Assembly (NCBI RefSeq): GCF_963548695.1 | Contig: NZ_CAUUWA010000019.1 | Span: forward strand, 1-41,129 | Length of the DNA stretch: 41,129 nt | Source of the DNA: an uncultured Fretibacterium sp. | GTDB taxonomy: Bacteria; Synergistota; Synergistia; Synergistales; Aminobacteriaceae | Direction: 5' to 3' | In this document: piece by piece, positions 25,499-33,022 of the stretch | Layout of the letters: each line of letters opens with the position of its first letter | Numbering within the stretch: position 1 is the first letter of the stretch | Made by a program: the position numbers and the translations under genes | The notes under the pieces: generated by a model | Told to the model about the DNA's origin: nothing | The model's database searches: none | What the model saw: the letters and a program-made list of their open reading frames with translations, nothing else

Positions 25499-26529
25499 CG
25501 TTCCCGCTTCCCTTCGTTTTTGTGGTTTTCGTCCTCGAACATCCCGGGACGGGCGCCGCTCCCCTCCAATCGGCCCAGTAGCATGACCAGGAGCAGCAGG
25601 CCCCCCCAGACGAACTCCTTGAAGAAATTGCTGAATCGCAGCATGGAGAAGCCGCTGGAGAGGAACTGCAGCGACAGGATGGCGAGCAGAACCCCCGACA
25701 GCCGTCCGGAACCCCCGTTGGGGTCGACCCCGCCCAGAACCGCCACGAGAATGGCCTGGAGGATGTAGGAGACCCCATAGTCCGCCTTCGCAGAGTTGGT
25801 TCGGGAGTACATGACGAGCCCTGCGGCGGCGGCCAGGAGGCCGGACATCATGTAGGTCTCTATCAGGACGAGCGTGTTGTTCACCCCTGCGAAACGGGTG
25901 GCCGACGCATTCGTCCCCAGCGCATAGAGCTTGAAGCCCCAAGTCGTCCGAGCGAGCATCGCACTGCAGAGCAGCATCGCGAGGGCGAAGACGATCAGCG
26001 GAACCGGTACGCCCAAGAGGTAGCCGTTGCCCAACCAGAGGAAGGGCTCGGGAAAACCGTGGAGAGCCGAGCCCCGGGTCAGGATGATCGCCGTCCCCGT
26101 GAAGATCTGCATGGTACCGAGCGTGACCAGTATCGGTGGCAAGGACATCCCCGCGACGAGCAGGCCGTTCGCCAGGCCGCAGAGGATCCCGGCCGTCAAG
26201 GAGACGACGACGGCCAGGACGACGACGAGAACGGCCGAATCCGGATAATGGGGAATGAAGTGCAGCATCAGCATGCTGCCCAGAATTCCGGAGAGCGTTG
26301 CCGTCCCGACCACGGCCAGGTCTATTCCGCCCGATATCATGGAGAGGGTCATGGCGATGGACAGAAGTCCGACCTCCGCGAACTGAAAGGACATGGAGGT
26401 GAAGTTCCGCAGGGAGATAAAACGCCCCGGGACGAGGAGACCCATTCCGAGGAAGATCAGGCACGCAATCCCGAACAGCCTCTGGAGCTGCGAGGTTCTC
26501 AGCAACAGATTGCAAGCGATTCTAAACAT
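25495..26529 (-). CDS. Sugar ABC transporter permease, RbsC/LsrD class
   Basis: 344 residues with eight to ten hydrophobic segments. The CUT2 permease hallmark is LSMISGGIDLAVVGTATLSG in the N-terminal third; the coupling-helix region is GTNASATRFAGVNNTLVLIE, followed by the late VLGGVDPNGGSGRLSGVLLA. Start ATG 26529 overlaps the preceding permease by eight bases and has GGGGAG nine bases before. The C-terminus is an unusual charged tail (MFEDENHKNEGKRER). It pairs with the next permease as a heterodimer, as in Lsr and rhamnose importers. Confidence 0.9.
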   Translation of the reverse strand: MFRIACNLLLRTSQLQRLFGIACLIFLGMGLLVPGRFISLRNFTSMSFQFAEVGLLSIAMTLSMISGGIDLAVVGTATLSGILGSMLMLHFIPHYPDSAVLVVVLAVVVSLTAGILCGLANGLLVAGMSLPPILVTLGTMQIFTGTAIILTRGSALHGFPEPFLWLGNGYLLGVPVPLIVFALAMLLCSAMLARTTWGFKLYALGTNASATRFAGVNNTLVLIETYMMSGLLAAAAGLVMYSRTNSAKADYGVSYILQAILVAVLGGVDPNGGSGRLSGVLLAILSLQFLSSGFSMLRFSNFFKEFVWGGLLLLVMLLGRLEGSGARPGMFEDENHKNEGKRER

Positions 26530-27538
26530 TCGAGGGCACTCCCCTCGCACGCCCGGCCCGAATGAGGCGCTTCAGGGCCGGCAGGCCTATGCCGGTCAGG
26601 ATCATGAGGCCCGCGACGACCCGCTGCCAGTAGCTGGGGACGCCCATCAGGATCAGGCTGTTAGTCATAATAGAGAGGAGCCCCACGCCCATCAGGGTAC
26701 CCGTGACCGTTCCGTAGCCTCCCGATATGCGCGCCCCTCCGAGGACGACGGCAGCCAGGATATTCAGCTCGCTGCCCACGAGGTCGAAGGGATTCGCCAT
26801 CCGAGACAGGGAGCAATGGACGATTCCAGTGAGTCCGGCAAGCGCCCCCGCGAGGACATAGGTGAAGCAGCGTATGGCGGCAAGGTTGAAGCCGACGCGC
26901 TCGGCTGATGCGGCATCGCCTCCCAGGGCGTAGATGCCCCGGCCGATGAGCGTCCGGTTCAGGATCCAGCTCGCCAGAAACGCGGCGACCAGAAGAAAAA
27001 GCACAGCCCCGGGGAGTCCGTACACGATTCCCGACTCGCTCGTCCCCCGAAAGAGATCCCAGCGCGAGAAGGCGACCATGGCCTGCGGGAGGTTCGAGAT
27101 GTGGTTGCTCCCGATGAAGGCCAGGAGAAAGCCGCGATAAAGGTTTTGCGTCCCCAGGGTGACGATGAACGGGGGCAGCCCTGCCGCCGCGATGAAGAGG
27201 GCGTTGACGAACCCCAGGAGCGCCCCGGCAGAGGCGCCCAAGAGGAAAATCCAGACCATGGGCCCCTGATATCCCACCCCGACGAGGAACTTGGTTGTCG
27301 CATAGAAGGAGACCGCCGCTATTGCGGTGAAGGAGATGTCGATCCCGCCCGAGATGAGAACCATGTGGGCCCCCAAGGCAAACAGCCCCGTCACCGTAGC
27401 GCTTCTCAGAAGATCGCACAGGTTCATCAGAGACCAAAAGGCGGGATTGACGCTGCCGATGACGACGGAGAGCACAATCGTCGTCGCGGCCACCCAGAAC
27501 TCGTTACGCCCCAACCATCGTTTCAGGATCGTGCTCAT
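26522..27538 (-). CDS. Sugar ABC transporter permease, RbsC/LsrC class
   Basis: 338 residues, eight to ten transmembrane segments. CUT2 hallmark HMVLISGGIDISFTAIAAVS; coupling region GGDAASAERVGFNLAAIRC; late VLGGARISGGYGTVTGTLMG. Start ATG 27538 overlaps the stop of the double ATPase by four bases (ATGA) with GGAGG upstream. Two different permeases in a CUT2 system occur in the AI-2 (LsrC/LsrD) and rhizobial rhamnose (RhaP/RhaQ) importers, which supports likening this operon to them. Confidence 0.9.
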   Translation of the reverse strand: MSTILKRWLGRNEFWVAATTIVLSVVIGSVNPAFWSLMNLCDLLRSATVTGLFALGAHMVLISGGIDISFTAIAAVSFYATTKFLVGVGYQGPMVWIFLLGASAGALLGFVNALFIAAAGLPPFIVTLGTQNLYRGFLLAFIGSNHISNLPQAMVAFSRWDLFRGTSESGIVYGLPGAVLFLLVAAFLASWILNRTLIGRGIYALGGDAASAERVGFNLAAIRCFTYVLAGALAGLTGIVHCSLSRMANPFDLVGSELNILAAVVLGGARISGGYGTVTGTLMGVGLLSIMTNSLILMGVPSYWQRVVAGLMILTGIGLPALKRLIRAGRARGVPSNV

Positions 27539-29016
27539 CCCGCCAAAGCCTCCATCAGTTCCCACTCCGAAGCGTCCGCTGACGTCTCCCCGACGACGCG
27601 CCCTTCCCGCATCAAAAGGATGCGGCTACACGTGGACAGCAGCTCCGGAATATCGTTCGATATGATCAGGACGGTCATCCCTTCGTAGGCCAGCTCACGC
27701 AGAAGCGCATGGATCTCTGCCTTCGAGCCGACGTCGACACCGGCCGTGGGAGCGTTCAGGATCAGGAGCCGCGGCTCGGTGGCCAGCCACCGGGCCAGCA
27801 ACACGCGCTGCTGATTCCCGCCCGAGAGGTTCCTGACGGGGATATCGACGGAGGGAGCGGCTATCCTGAGTTTCTCCAACCAGCTCCGCGCGCTCTCACG
27901 GACGCGGTGCATCCGCAGGAAGCCGCCGCAGGAGAGGCGGTCGATCACGCTCAGAGCCATGTTCCTAGCTATCGACACGGGCAGAAGGAGCCCCTCCGAA
28001 AGGCGATCCTCGGGGACGTAGGCAATCCCCAGCCTCATGGCGTCCCGCACACTGTTCACGCGAACGGTGCCGCCCGAGATCTCGATCGTTCCGGACTTCG
28101 CGGGCTGAAACCCGAAAAGAGAGAGGGCGAGCTCGGTGGCCCCGCAGCCCAGGGCGCCCGTTATCCCCAGGATCTCCCCCCTATACAGGTCGAAGGAGAC
28201 GTCCCGATAGGCGCCTGGAAGGTTCAGGCCGCGAACGCGAAGAAACGGCCTCTCTCCAGAGTTTTTTTCGTGGCGAAAGCGCGCCACTGCGATCTCGCGT
28301 CCGGTCATAAAAAAGGTCAGGCGGTTCGTGTCGAACTGGCGCGCCTCCTCGTCCGCCACGACCCTGCCGTTCCGCAGCACCGTGATCGTGTCGGAGATCT
28401 TCAGAACCTCATCAAGTTTGTGCGTGACGAAAAGGGCGGAGACCCCGCGGCGTTTCTGCTCCTCCATGATCGCCAGCAGCCGTTCGATCTCCTGACGGGT
28501 CAGGGCCGTCGTCGGCTCGTCCATGATGATCAGGCGCGCGCCCTGCACGACGGCCCGGACAATGGCCACCAGTTGTTTGGAGGCAACCGGGAGCTCCTCC
28601 ACCAAAGCATCGGGGTCGAGACGCACCTGCAGGCGCTCCATTGCCTTCCGCGCGATTTCGTTCATCTCTCCACGGTCGATGGTACGCCTGCCGGAGGCCA
28701 CCAGGGTGTTGAGCGCGACGTTCTCCGCCACCGTCAGGTTGGGGAAGAGCGAAAAATCCTGGTAGATGACCTGAATGCCTTTGGCGATGGAGAGACGGGG
28801 CCTCAAAAAGGAGTGCTCTTCCCCGTCGATGAGCACGCTGCCCGAGTCGGGCCGGATAATCCCGGCGACCAGTTTGATCAGGGTCGACTTGCCGGATCCG
28901 TTCTCGCCGACAAGGCATCGGATCTCTCCCTGTTCGAGCCGCAGATTGACGCCGCGAAGCGCCCTCACCCCCGAGAAGGATTTGCTGATGTCCTTGAGCT
29001 CAAGATAGGGGAGCAA
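27535..29016 (-). CDS. Sugar ABC transporter ATPase with two nucleotide-binding domains (RbsA/LsrA class)
   Basis: 493 residues, two fused ATPase domains. Domain 1 (about 1-235) has Walker A GENGSGKST and Walker B LIIMDEPTTALT, with a degenerate signature (LPVASKQL). Domain 2 (about 245-493) has a degenerate Walker A (GALGCGATE) and an intact signature (NLSGGNQQRVLLARW), but Walker B reads LLILNAPTAGVDVG, with Asn 421 and Ala 422 where Asp and Glu are usual. So only the composite site using domain 1 Walker motifs and domain 2 signature is likely to hydrolyse ATP. Lost second sites are known in this class. The start is TTG 29016, with GAGGAGG eight bases before. Confidence 0.92.
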   Translation of the reverse strand: MLPYLELKDISKSFSGVRALRGVNLRLEQGEIRCLVGENGSGKSTLIKLVAGIIRPDSGSVLIDGEEHSFLRPRLSIAKGIQVIYQDFSLFPNLTVAENVALNTLVASGRRTIDRGEMNEIARKAMERLQVRLDPDALVEELPVASKQLVAIVRAVVQGARLIIMDEPTTALTRQEIERLLAIMEEQKRRGVSALFVTHKLDEVLKISDTITVLRNGRVVADEEARQFDTNRLTFFMTGREIAVARFRHEKNSGERPFLRVRGLNLPGAYRDVSFDLYRGEILGITGALGCGATELALSLFGFQPAKSGTIEISGGTVRVNSVRDAMRLGIAYVPEDRLSEGLLLPVSIARNMALSVIDRLSCGGFLRMHRVRESARSWLEKLRIAAPSVDIPVRNLSGGNQQRVLLARWLATEPRLLILNAPTAGVDVGSKAEIHALLRELAYEGMTVLIISNDIPELLSTCSRILLMREGRVVGETSADASEWELMEALAG

Positions 29017-29060
29017 CGCCCTTGCCTCCTCTCCAGGATACTTCCGAAAAAATGAAAAGC

Positions 29061-29092
29061 AGAGGGAAGCCCAAACTGTCCAGCTTCCCTCT
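29061..29092 (-). terminator. Intercistronic hairpin between binding protein and ATPase genes
   Basis: Perfect 10 bp stem AGAGGGAAGC/GCTTCCCTCT (29083-29092 and 29061-29070), 12-base loop, followed on the minus strand by GCTTTTCATTTTTTC. It lies eight bases after the binding protein stop. A partial terminator or 3' stabiliser here would let the binding protein be made in excess over the membrane parts, as is usual for such operons. Confidence 0.7.
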
Positions 29093-29100
29093 AGATTCAG

Positions 29101-30084
29101 CTAAAAGTTATACTGATCCATATTGTCCTTGGTGACGTCGACCCAAGCCTGGCCGTAGATTACCTTGCCATCGAGTTTGATCTTTTCATAGCCCTTGACC
29201 TTGAGATCGGCCCCATCCTCAACTGCTTGCCCATCCAGAACCAGCTCCGCGACCCTGTTCATAGCGTAGCCGGCCTCGGCGGGGTCCCAGAAGCTGATCA
29301 TGTCGACGGCCCCCGTCTTGAGGTACTGGCCGGAGACCGACACAAGGCTGGTCCCCACGACGGCAGTCTTGTCGGCGAGGCCCATCTCCTCGATCGCCAG
29401 GCCGGCCCCCGCCACGTCCACGGCCGAGCTACCGATGAACCCCTTGAGGTTGGGGAACGCCTTAAAGAGCTCGCGCGTCCGAGCGTAGGCGGTCTGCTGG
29501 TCGTCGTTGGTCTCGATCTTCTGCCCCACCCACTTCATGTCGGGATAGTGGGCCTTCTGATGCTCGATGGCTGCGTCCACCCATTCGTTATGGGTTTTCG
29601 AGGTCAGGCTGCCGACCATGACGACGTATTCGCCCTTCTTATCCATCAGTGCAGCCAGTGCGTCCATGAAGTGTACCCCATAGGCGGCGTTATCGAACGC
29701 CTCAATGTCGTAGTCCACGTTCTGCTGCGCCGAGGCCTCGTGGGTGACGACCACGATCTTCTGATCCCGGGCCTTCTTGAGCACGGGCTCTAGGGCCTCG
29801 GCGGAGAAGGGCACGACGCAGAGGGCGTCCACCCCCTGTGCGATCAGATCCTCGACTATCTGCACCTGCAGGGCGGCATCGGCCTTGGACGGCCCCTGCT
29901 GGAACGCGTTGACGCCGTTGTCGGCCGCATAGCGCACGACCCCTTCCTCCATGCGCTGGAACCAGTTGACTCCGCTCAATTTGACCACCGTAGCAATCAC
30001 GCGTTCCTGCGCCGCAGCCATGGTCACGAACAGAGCGACCAACGCCAAAACCAGAACCAAACTTACTCCAACCACCTTTTTCAT
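29101..30084 (-). CDS. Sugar-binding protein of a CUT2 importer (LsrB/RhaS-like)
   Basis: 327 residues. Signal peptide (MKKVVGVSLVLVLALVALFV, cut near AAAQ), then a two-lobed type I periplasmic binding fold: VIATVVKLSGVNWFQRMEEG, QGPSKADAALQVQIVEDLI, VDALCVVPFSAEALEPVLK, and a late VVGTSLVSVSGQYLKTGAVD. The stretch THNEWVDAAIEHQKAHYPD and the order of motifs resemble LsrB and RhaS more than RbsB. The ligand is not readable. Start ATG 30084 has GAGGAGG eight bases before. It follows the DeoR gene after 80 bases with no clear promoter, and is followed by the intercistronic hairpin. Confidence 0.88.
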   Translation of the reverse strand: MKKVVGVSLVLVLALVALFVTMAAAQERVIATVVKLSGVNWFQRMEEGVVRYAADNGVNAFQQGPSKADAALQVQIVEDLIAQGVDALCVVPFSAEALEPVLKKARDQKIVVVTHEASAQQNVDYDIEAFDNAAYGVHFMDALAALMDKKGEYVVMVGSLTSKTHNEWVDAAIEHQKAHYPDMKWVGQKIETNDDQQTAYARTRELFKAFPNLKGFIGSSAVDVAGAGLAIEEMGLADKTAVVGTSLVSVSGQYLKTGAVDMISFWDPAEAGYAMNRVAELVLDGQAVEDGADLKVKGYEKIKLDGKVIYGQAWVDVTKDNMDQYNF

Positions 30085-30164
30085 GCCTTTTCCCTCCTCG
30101 TGTGCTTTCCTCATTGCTTCGACAGCCTCTCATGGACAAAAACGCATTGCACTGCACTGCAAGT

Positions 30165-30953
30165 TCAAACCGCTTCAAACGGAATACCCTGACGCTCCAA
30201 TTCCTGCGACACCTCGGGAAAGAGGCCCCTGTCCGTCACGACCCTGTCGATGTCCGAAAAATCACAAATCTTGACGAGGGCGCTCTTCCCGAATTTGGAG
30301 TGGTCGGCAACCAGGATGACCTCCTGTGCGGCCCGGACGATCAGCTGTTTTATGGAGCGTTCGGCGATGTTCGCATTGAAGATGCCCTCCTGAAGATCAA
30401 TGGCATCCGCCCCCAGAAAGGCTTTGTTGACGCGAACATCTCGAAAGAAACTCTCGGTGTCGGCGCCAAGCGTTTCGTTGAAATTGCACCGGATGCGGCC
30501 TCCGGCCAAAAATACGGAGGAGGACGAATGGTATTCCGAGCAACCCGCGATCGCGAGGTCGTAGGTCAATACCGTAAGCCGCCTGTGTTCGGAGAGCTGA
30601 CGGGCTATCTCGAGCGTCGTCGAGCCCGCATCCAGGATCAGGGTGTCCCCGTCGGCGACGAGAGAGGCCGCACGGCTCCCGATGCGGGCTTTTTCCTCCA
30701 CAAAGGCCTTCGTCTTGTCAGCATAGGCGTTCTCGAAGGCTGTGCTAAGGGACGGGAGAACCGCACCGCCGTGAGTGCGGCTCAGAAGGCCCCGCTCGCT
30801 CAGCAGCTCCAGGTCGCGGCGCACCGTGGACTCGGATACCCCGAGAAGAGGAACCAGACTCTCTACGGTGACGGCTCCCTCACTGCGAAGGGCGTCCATG
30901 ATCCTGCGCTGACGCCCCGCCGGAAGAATCGAGGGATGCGCACGTCTTTGCAT
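30165..30953 (-). CDS. DeoR-family sugar operon repressor
   Basis: 262 residues. N-terminal winged helix-turn-helix (about 10-65: RQRRIMDALRSEGAVTVESL, then LLGVSESTVRRDLELLSERG, GLLSRTHGGAV), followed by the DeoR sugar-phosphate sensor domain (DGDTLILDAGSTTLEIARQL, VFLAGGRIRCNFNETLGAD, LGADAIDLQEGIFNANIAE, VILVADHSKFGKSAL). The family is usually released from DNA by a phosphorylated sugar, here presumably the product of the FGGY kinase. Start ATG 30953 has GGAGG eight bases before; the ATG at 30968 is closer to the operator and less likely. It is the first gene of the array and probably controls it and itself. Confidence 0.92.
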   Translation of the reverse strand: MQRRAHPSILPAGRQRRIMDALRSEGAVTVESLVPLLGVSESTVRRDLELLSERGLLSRTHGGAVLPSLSTAFENAYADKTKAFVEEKARIGSRAASLVADGDTLILDAGSTTLEIARQLSEHRRLTVLTYDLAIAGCSEYHSSSSVFLAGGRIRCNFNETLGADTESFFRDVRVNKAFLGADAIDLQEGIFNANIAERSIKQLIVRAAQEVILVADHSKFGKSALVKICDFSDIDRVVTDRGLFPEVSQELERQGIPFEAV

Positions 30954-30984
30954 CGCTTTCCCCTCCATAGAACATTAGTACATT

Positions 30985-31001
30985 CTTTGACGATGTCAAA
31001 G
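30985..31001. promoter_or_regulatory. Candidate DeoR operator 1
   Basis: CTTTGAC-GAT-GTCAAAG, a perfect 7+3+7 dyad about 32 bases before the repressor gene start. It would cover the predicted transcription start near 30997, a normal site for repression. Confidence 0.5.
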
Positions 31002-31003
31002 TA

Positions 31004-31032
31004 AGTTTAGAACAGCGTCAAGAAAAAATCAA
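31004..31032 (-). promoter_or_regulatory. Promoter of the DeoR-led array
   Basis: On the minus strand TTGATT (31032-31027), a 17-base spacer and TAAACT (31009-31004), each four of six to consensus. The predicted leader is about 44 bases. It is flanked by two dyads. Confidence 0.4.
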
Positions 31033-31062
31033 TATCGTTCAAAAAAAATGACCGATATTGAT
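31028..31062. promoter_or_regulatory. Candidate operator 2
   Basis: ATCAATATCG (31028-31037) and CGATATTGAT (31053-31062) form a perfect 10 bp dyad with a 15-base A-rich gap, overlapping and upstream of the predicted -35. GTTCAAA occurs at 31037 and again at 31071. It may be a second repressor site or an activator site. Confidence 0.45.
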
Positions 31063-31216
31063 TGATATTTGTTCAAACGCTACTGGATGTCTGCGGGGAC
31101 AGACATTGCTTATGCGGTACAATACTCCTGCAAAACTTGGCCCCCTCCTAAAGCTGATTTTTTCCCCAGGACATTCCCAGTCGAGGCCCGCCAATTTTGG
31201 AAGGCGCGGCATTACC

Positions 31217-31650
31217 TAGACCTGTCCACCAACTTTGCAAAAATAGCGACCAAGAGTTATTCTTTAGGGCATGAATAACTTGAAAAGATGCGAGCAATTG
31301 AAGGAAGAAGAGTATCAGGGGATATTTGGAGTATCAAAGGCTACCTTTGATAAGATGCTGTCGATTTTGGAAGAAGCTTACATTTGGAAGAAGCTTACAA
31401 ACGACTACATTCCAAGGGGGGAAGTCCGCTTGAGAGCTTATCTGTTTTAGATAAGCTGATAATTACTTTGGAATACTATCGAGAGTATCGCACTATGCGA
31501 CATATCGCCTTTGACTATGGAGTATCGAAAAGTATGGTCCATAAGAGCATTCATTGGGTAGAGGATGTGCTGATCCGGAGTAAAGAGTTTTCTTTGCCCT
31601 CCAAAAGAAGTCTTTTAGACTCAACTTTCGCACTCAACTTTCACAGATAA
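31217..31650 (+). mobile_element. IS5-like element, left-end remnant, copy 2 (broken transposase)
   Basis: Begins with the terminus TAGACCTGTCCAC. A transposase gene starts at ATG 31271 (NNLKRCEQLKEEEYQGIFGV, then SKATFDKMLSILEEAY). A tandem duplication of 17 bases (TTTGGAAGAAGCTTACA, about 31367-31400) then shifts the frame to a stop at 31450. From 31384 the true frame resumes: EEAYKRLHSKGGSPLESLSV, TLEYYREYRTMRHIAFDYGV, SKSMVHKSIHWVEDVLIRSK. This is the N-terminal helix-turn-helix part of IS5-family (DDE_Tnp_4 type) transposases. The catalytic part is missing; sequence similarity ends near 31619 where another element begins. Copy 1 at 7204-7380 is inverted relative to this one and lacks the 17-base duplication. 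Confidence 0.75.
31619..31644. repeat. Tandem 13-base repeat at element junction
   Basis: ACTCAACTTTCGC (31619-31631) is followed directly by ACTCAACTTTCAC (31632-31644). The second copy is the left end of the IS4-like element; the first may be a leftover end from an earlier insertion. Confidence 0.5.
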
Positions 31651-32042
31651 CTTTTAGGTTCCCAAGGCTTGGAATCAGAAGATCAAGAGCTCTAAAATCG
31701 TCTTGAAAAACTGTTCAAGCGGATAGATCCAGCCTTTTCTTCAATGCGACCGGAAGAGAGGTCACGAAGGCCTCAATTTTTTCCTTGTAGGCGCCGCTTC
31801 TCTTCAGAAGAGAGCCCAGTTTGAAGGAGTGGAAAAAGGACCCTGTTACGGAAGAGATTTCGTTTAGGGTAGCAGCGGTTTGTGTTATGATTTGCAAGGC
31901 TTGGACCTCCAGGGGATTTTGTTTTTTGACGATACAATTTTACCCAAAAGGCTTCCAGGCCGCTTCTTTTTTTTTGCCTCTTTATTCCTTTTTCAAGTTT
32001 CGAGACCTGATTTCCTGGCCTTTTTTACTGCGAAAGTTGAGT
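31632..32042 (-). mobile_element. Internally deleted IS4-like element, 411 bp
   Basis: Ends ACTCAACTTTCACAG (31632-31646) and, inverted, ACTCAACTTTCGCAG (32028-32042), 14 of 15 alike. Inside, on the minus strand, a 60-codon frame (31897-31715) starts TQTAATLNEISSVTGSFFHS, FKLGSLLKRSGAYKEK, like the N-terminus of IS4-type transposases. It continues IEAFVTSLPVALKKRLDLSA, which resembles their C-terminus. This suggests one deletion that removed the catalytic core and left both ends, making a non-autonomous derivative. The right end lies five bases from the speE stop codon. Confidence 0.55.
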
Positions 32043-32047
32043 TAAAA

Positions 32048-32926
32048 TCACCTGCATCGGTCCTCGCGGATCAGGTCCTCCAGAAAGGGCGGCAGCACGA
32101 AGGCCGCACGATGCACGGCGTTGGTGTAGTAGCGCGTACCCCGGACCTCCCGAATAGGCGTGGCCGGGTCGGGGGAGAGGGACGCGGCCCCGTAGGTCCA
32201 CATCCCCGTCGGATAGGTGGGGACGGCCCCCCAGTACATCCGCACGACGGGGAAGACGGTGCGCATCTGGCCGATGGCCTGCCTCATCAGCGCCGTGTCG
32301 GAAAAGGGCGACTCCGTCAGCTCCACCATCAGCCCCTTGGGGGTCAACACTCTTTTGATGTCCGCATAGAAGGGGGACTGGAAGAGCCCGGCGGCGAACT
32401 CCACGGGGTCGGTGCTGTCCACGATGGCCACGTCGAAGCGGTCGGACGTGGTGCGGATGTACTCCAGGGCGTCCAGGCAACGCACGTCGGCGCGCGGGTC
32501 GTCCAGAGCGCACCCTATGGAGGGGAGCCAGCGCTTGGATGCCGCCACCACCCTCTCGTCGATGTCGATCAGCGTGCAGACCTCGACGCAGGGGTGCCTC
32601 AGGACCTCGCGCAGAATGGCGCCGTCCCCTCCGCCCACGATCAGGACCCGCCTGGGGTCGGGATGAGCGCAGATGGGAACGTGCGCCATCATCTCCGAGT
32701 AGCAGAACTCGTCCCGTTCCGTGAGCTGGATGGCCCCGTCCAGCATCAGGGCCCTGCCGTATTCCGGGGTCTCCACGACCAGGATGTCCTGCCAGGGGGT
32801 CCGCTCCTGGTGCAGGATGTCCGTGACCTTCAGCGAGAGCCGAAGGTTCTCCGTCTGCTCCTCCGTCATCCAAAGGTTGTTCGAGCGCTTTGCCCGTGTT
32901 ACCGGTTTCTCGTCGGTCCCGCTCAT
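32048..32926 (-). CDS. speE: Spermidine synthase
   Basis: 292 residues, normal length. Transfers an aminopropyl group from decarboxylated S-adenosylmethionine to putrescine. An N-terminal beta region (WMTEEQTENLRLSLKVTDIL) precedes the Rossmann core with the cofactor loop RRVLIVGGGDGAILREVLRH at about residue 95, the acidic cofactor contact in TLIDIDERVV, DALEYI, and the catalytic Asp in DVAIVDSTDPVEFAAGLF. The gate-keeping YGRALMLDGAIQLTERDEFCY segment is also typical. The start has GGGAGGGG before the ATG. The 3' end ends DRCR and is six codons shorter than the duplicated fragment at 15985; an IS4-like element lies five bases after the stop and may have caused the change. Confidence 0.95.
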   Translation of the reverse strand: MSGTDEKPVTRAKRSNNLWMTEEQTENLRLSLKVTDILHQERTPWQDILVVETPEYGRALMLDGAIQLTERDEFCYSEMMAHVPICAHPDPRRVLIVGGGDGAILREVLRHPCVEVCTLIDIDERVVAASKRWLPSIGCALDDPRADVRCLDALEYIRTTSDRFDVAIVDSTDPVEFAAGLFQSPFYADIKRVLTPKGLMVELTESPFSDTALMRQAIGQMRTVFPVVRMYWGAVPTYPTGMWTYGAASLSPDPATPIREVRGTRYYTNAVHRAAFVLPPFLEDLIREDRCR

Positions 32927-32996
32927 GCCGATCCCCTCCCAATCTAAAGAAACGCTAACTTAATCCGGAGCCCCTTCCTTCTCTGGGGCCGACGCC

Positions 32997-33012
32997 GCCC
33001 CCAAAGGGGGGC
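32997..33012 (-). terminator. Possible terminator hairpin after the small membrane protein
   Basis: GCCCCC/GGGGGC stem around AAAG, ten bases past the stop of the 33023-33478 gene. There is no T-run, so it is a weak call. The rest of 32927-33022 holds only the speE ribosome binding site. Confidence 0.3.
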
Positions 33013-33022
33013 TTGATGTACT

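Noticed and set aside
24941..26515. Kinase and M42 frames extending far upstream into the next genes
   Set aside because: The extensions are out-of-frame readings of neighbouring genes; overlaps of four bases at GTGA/ATGA give normal starts.
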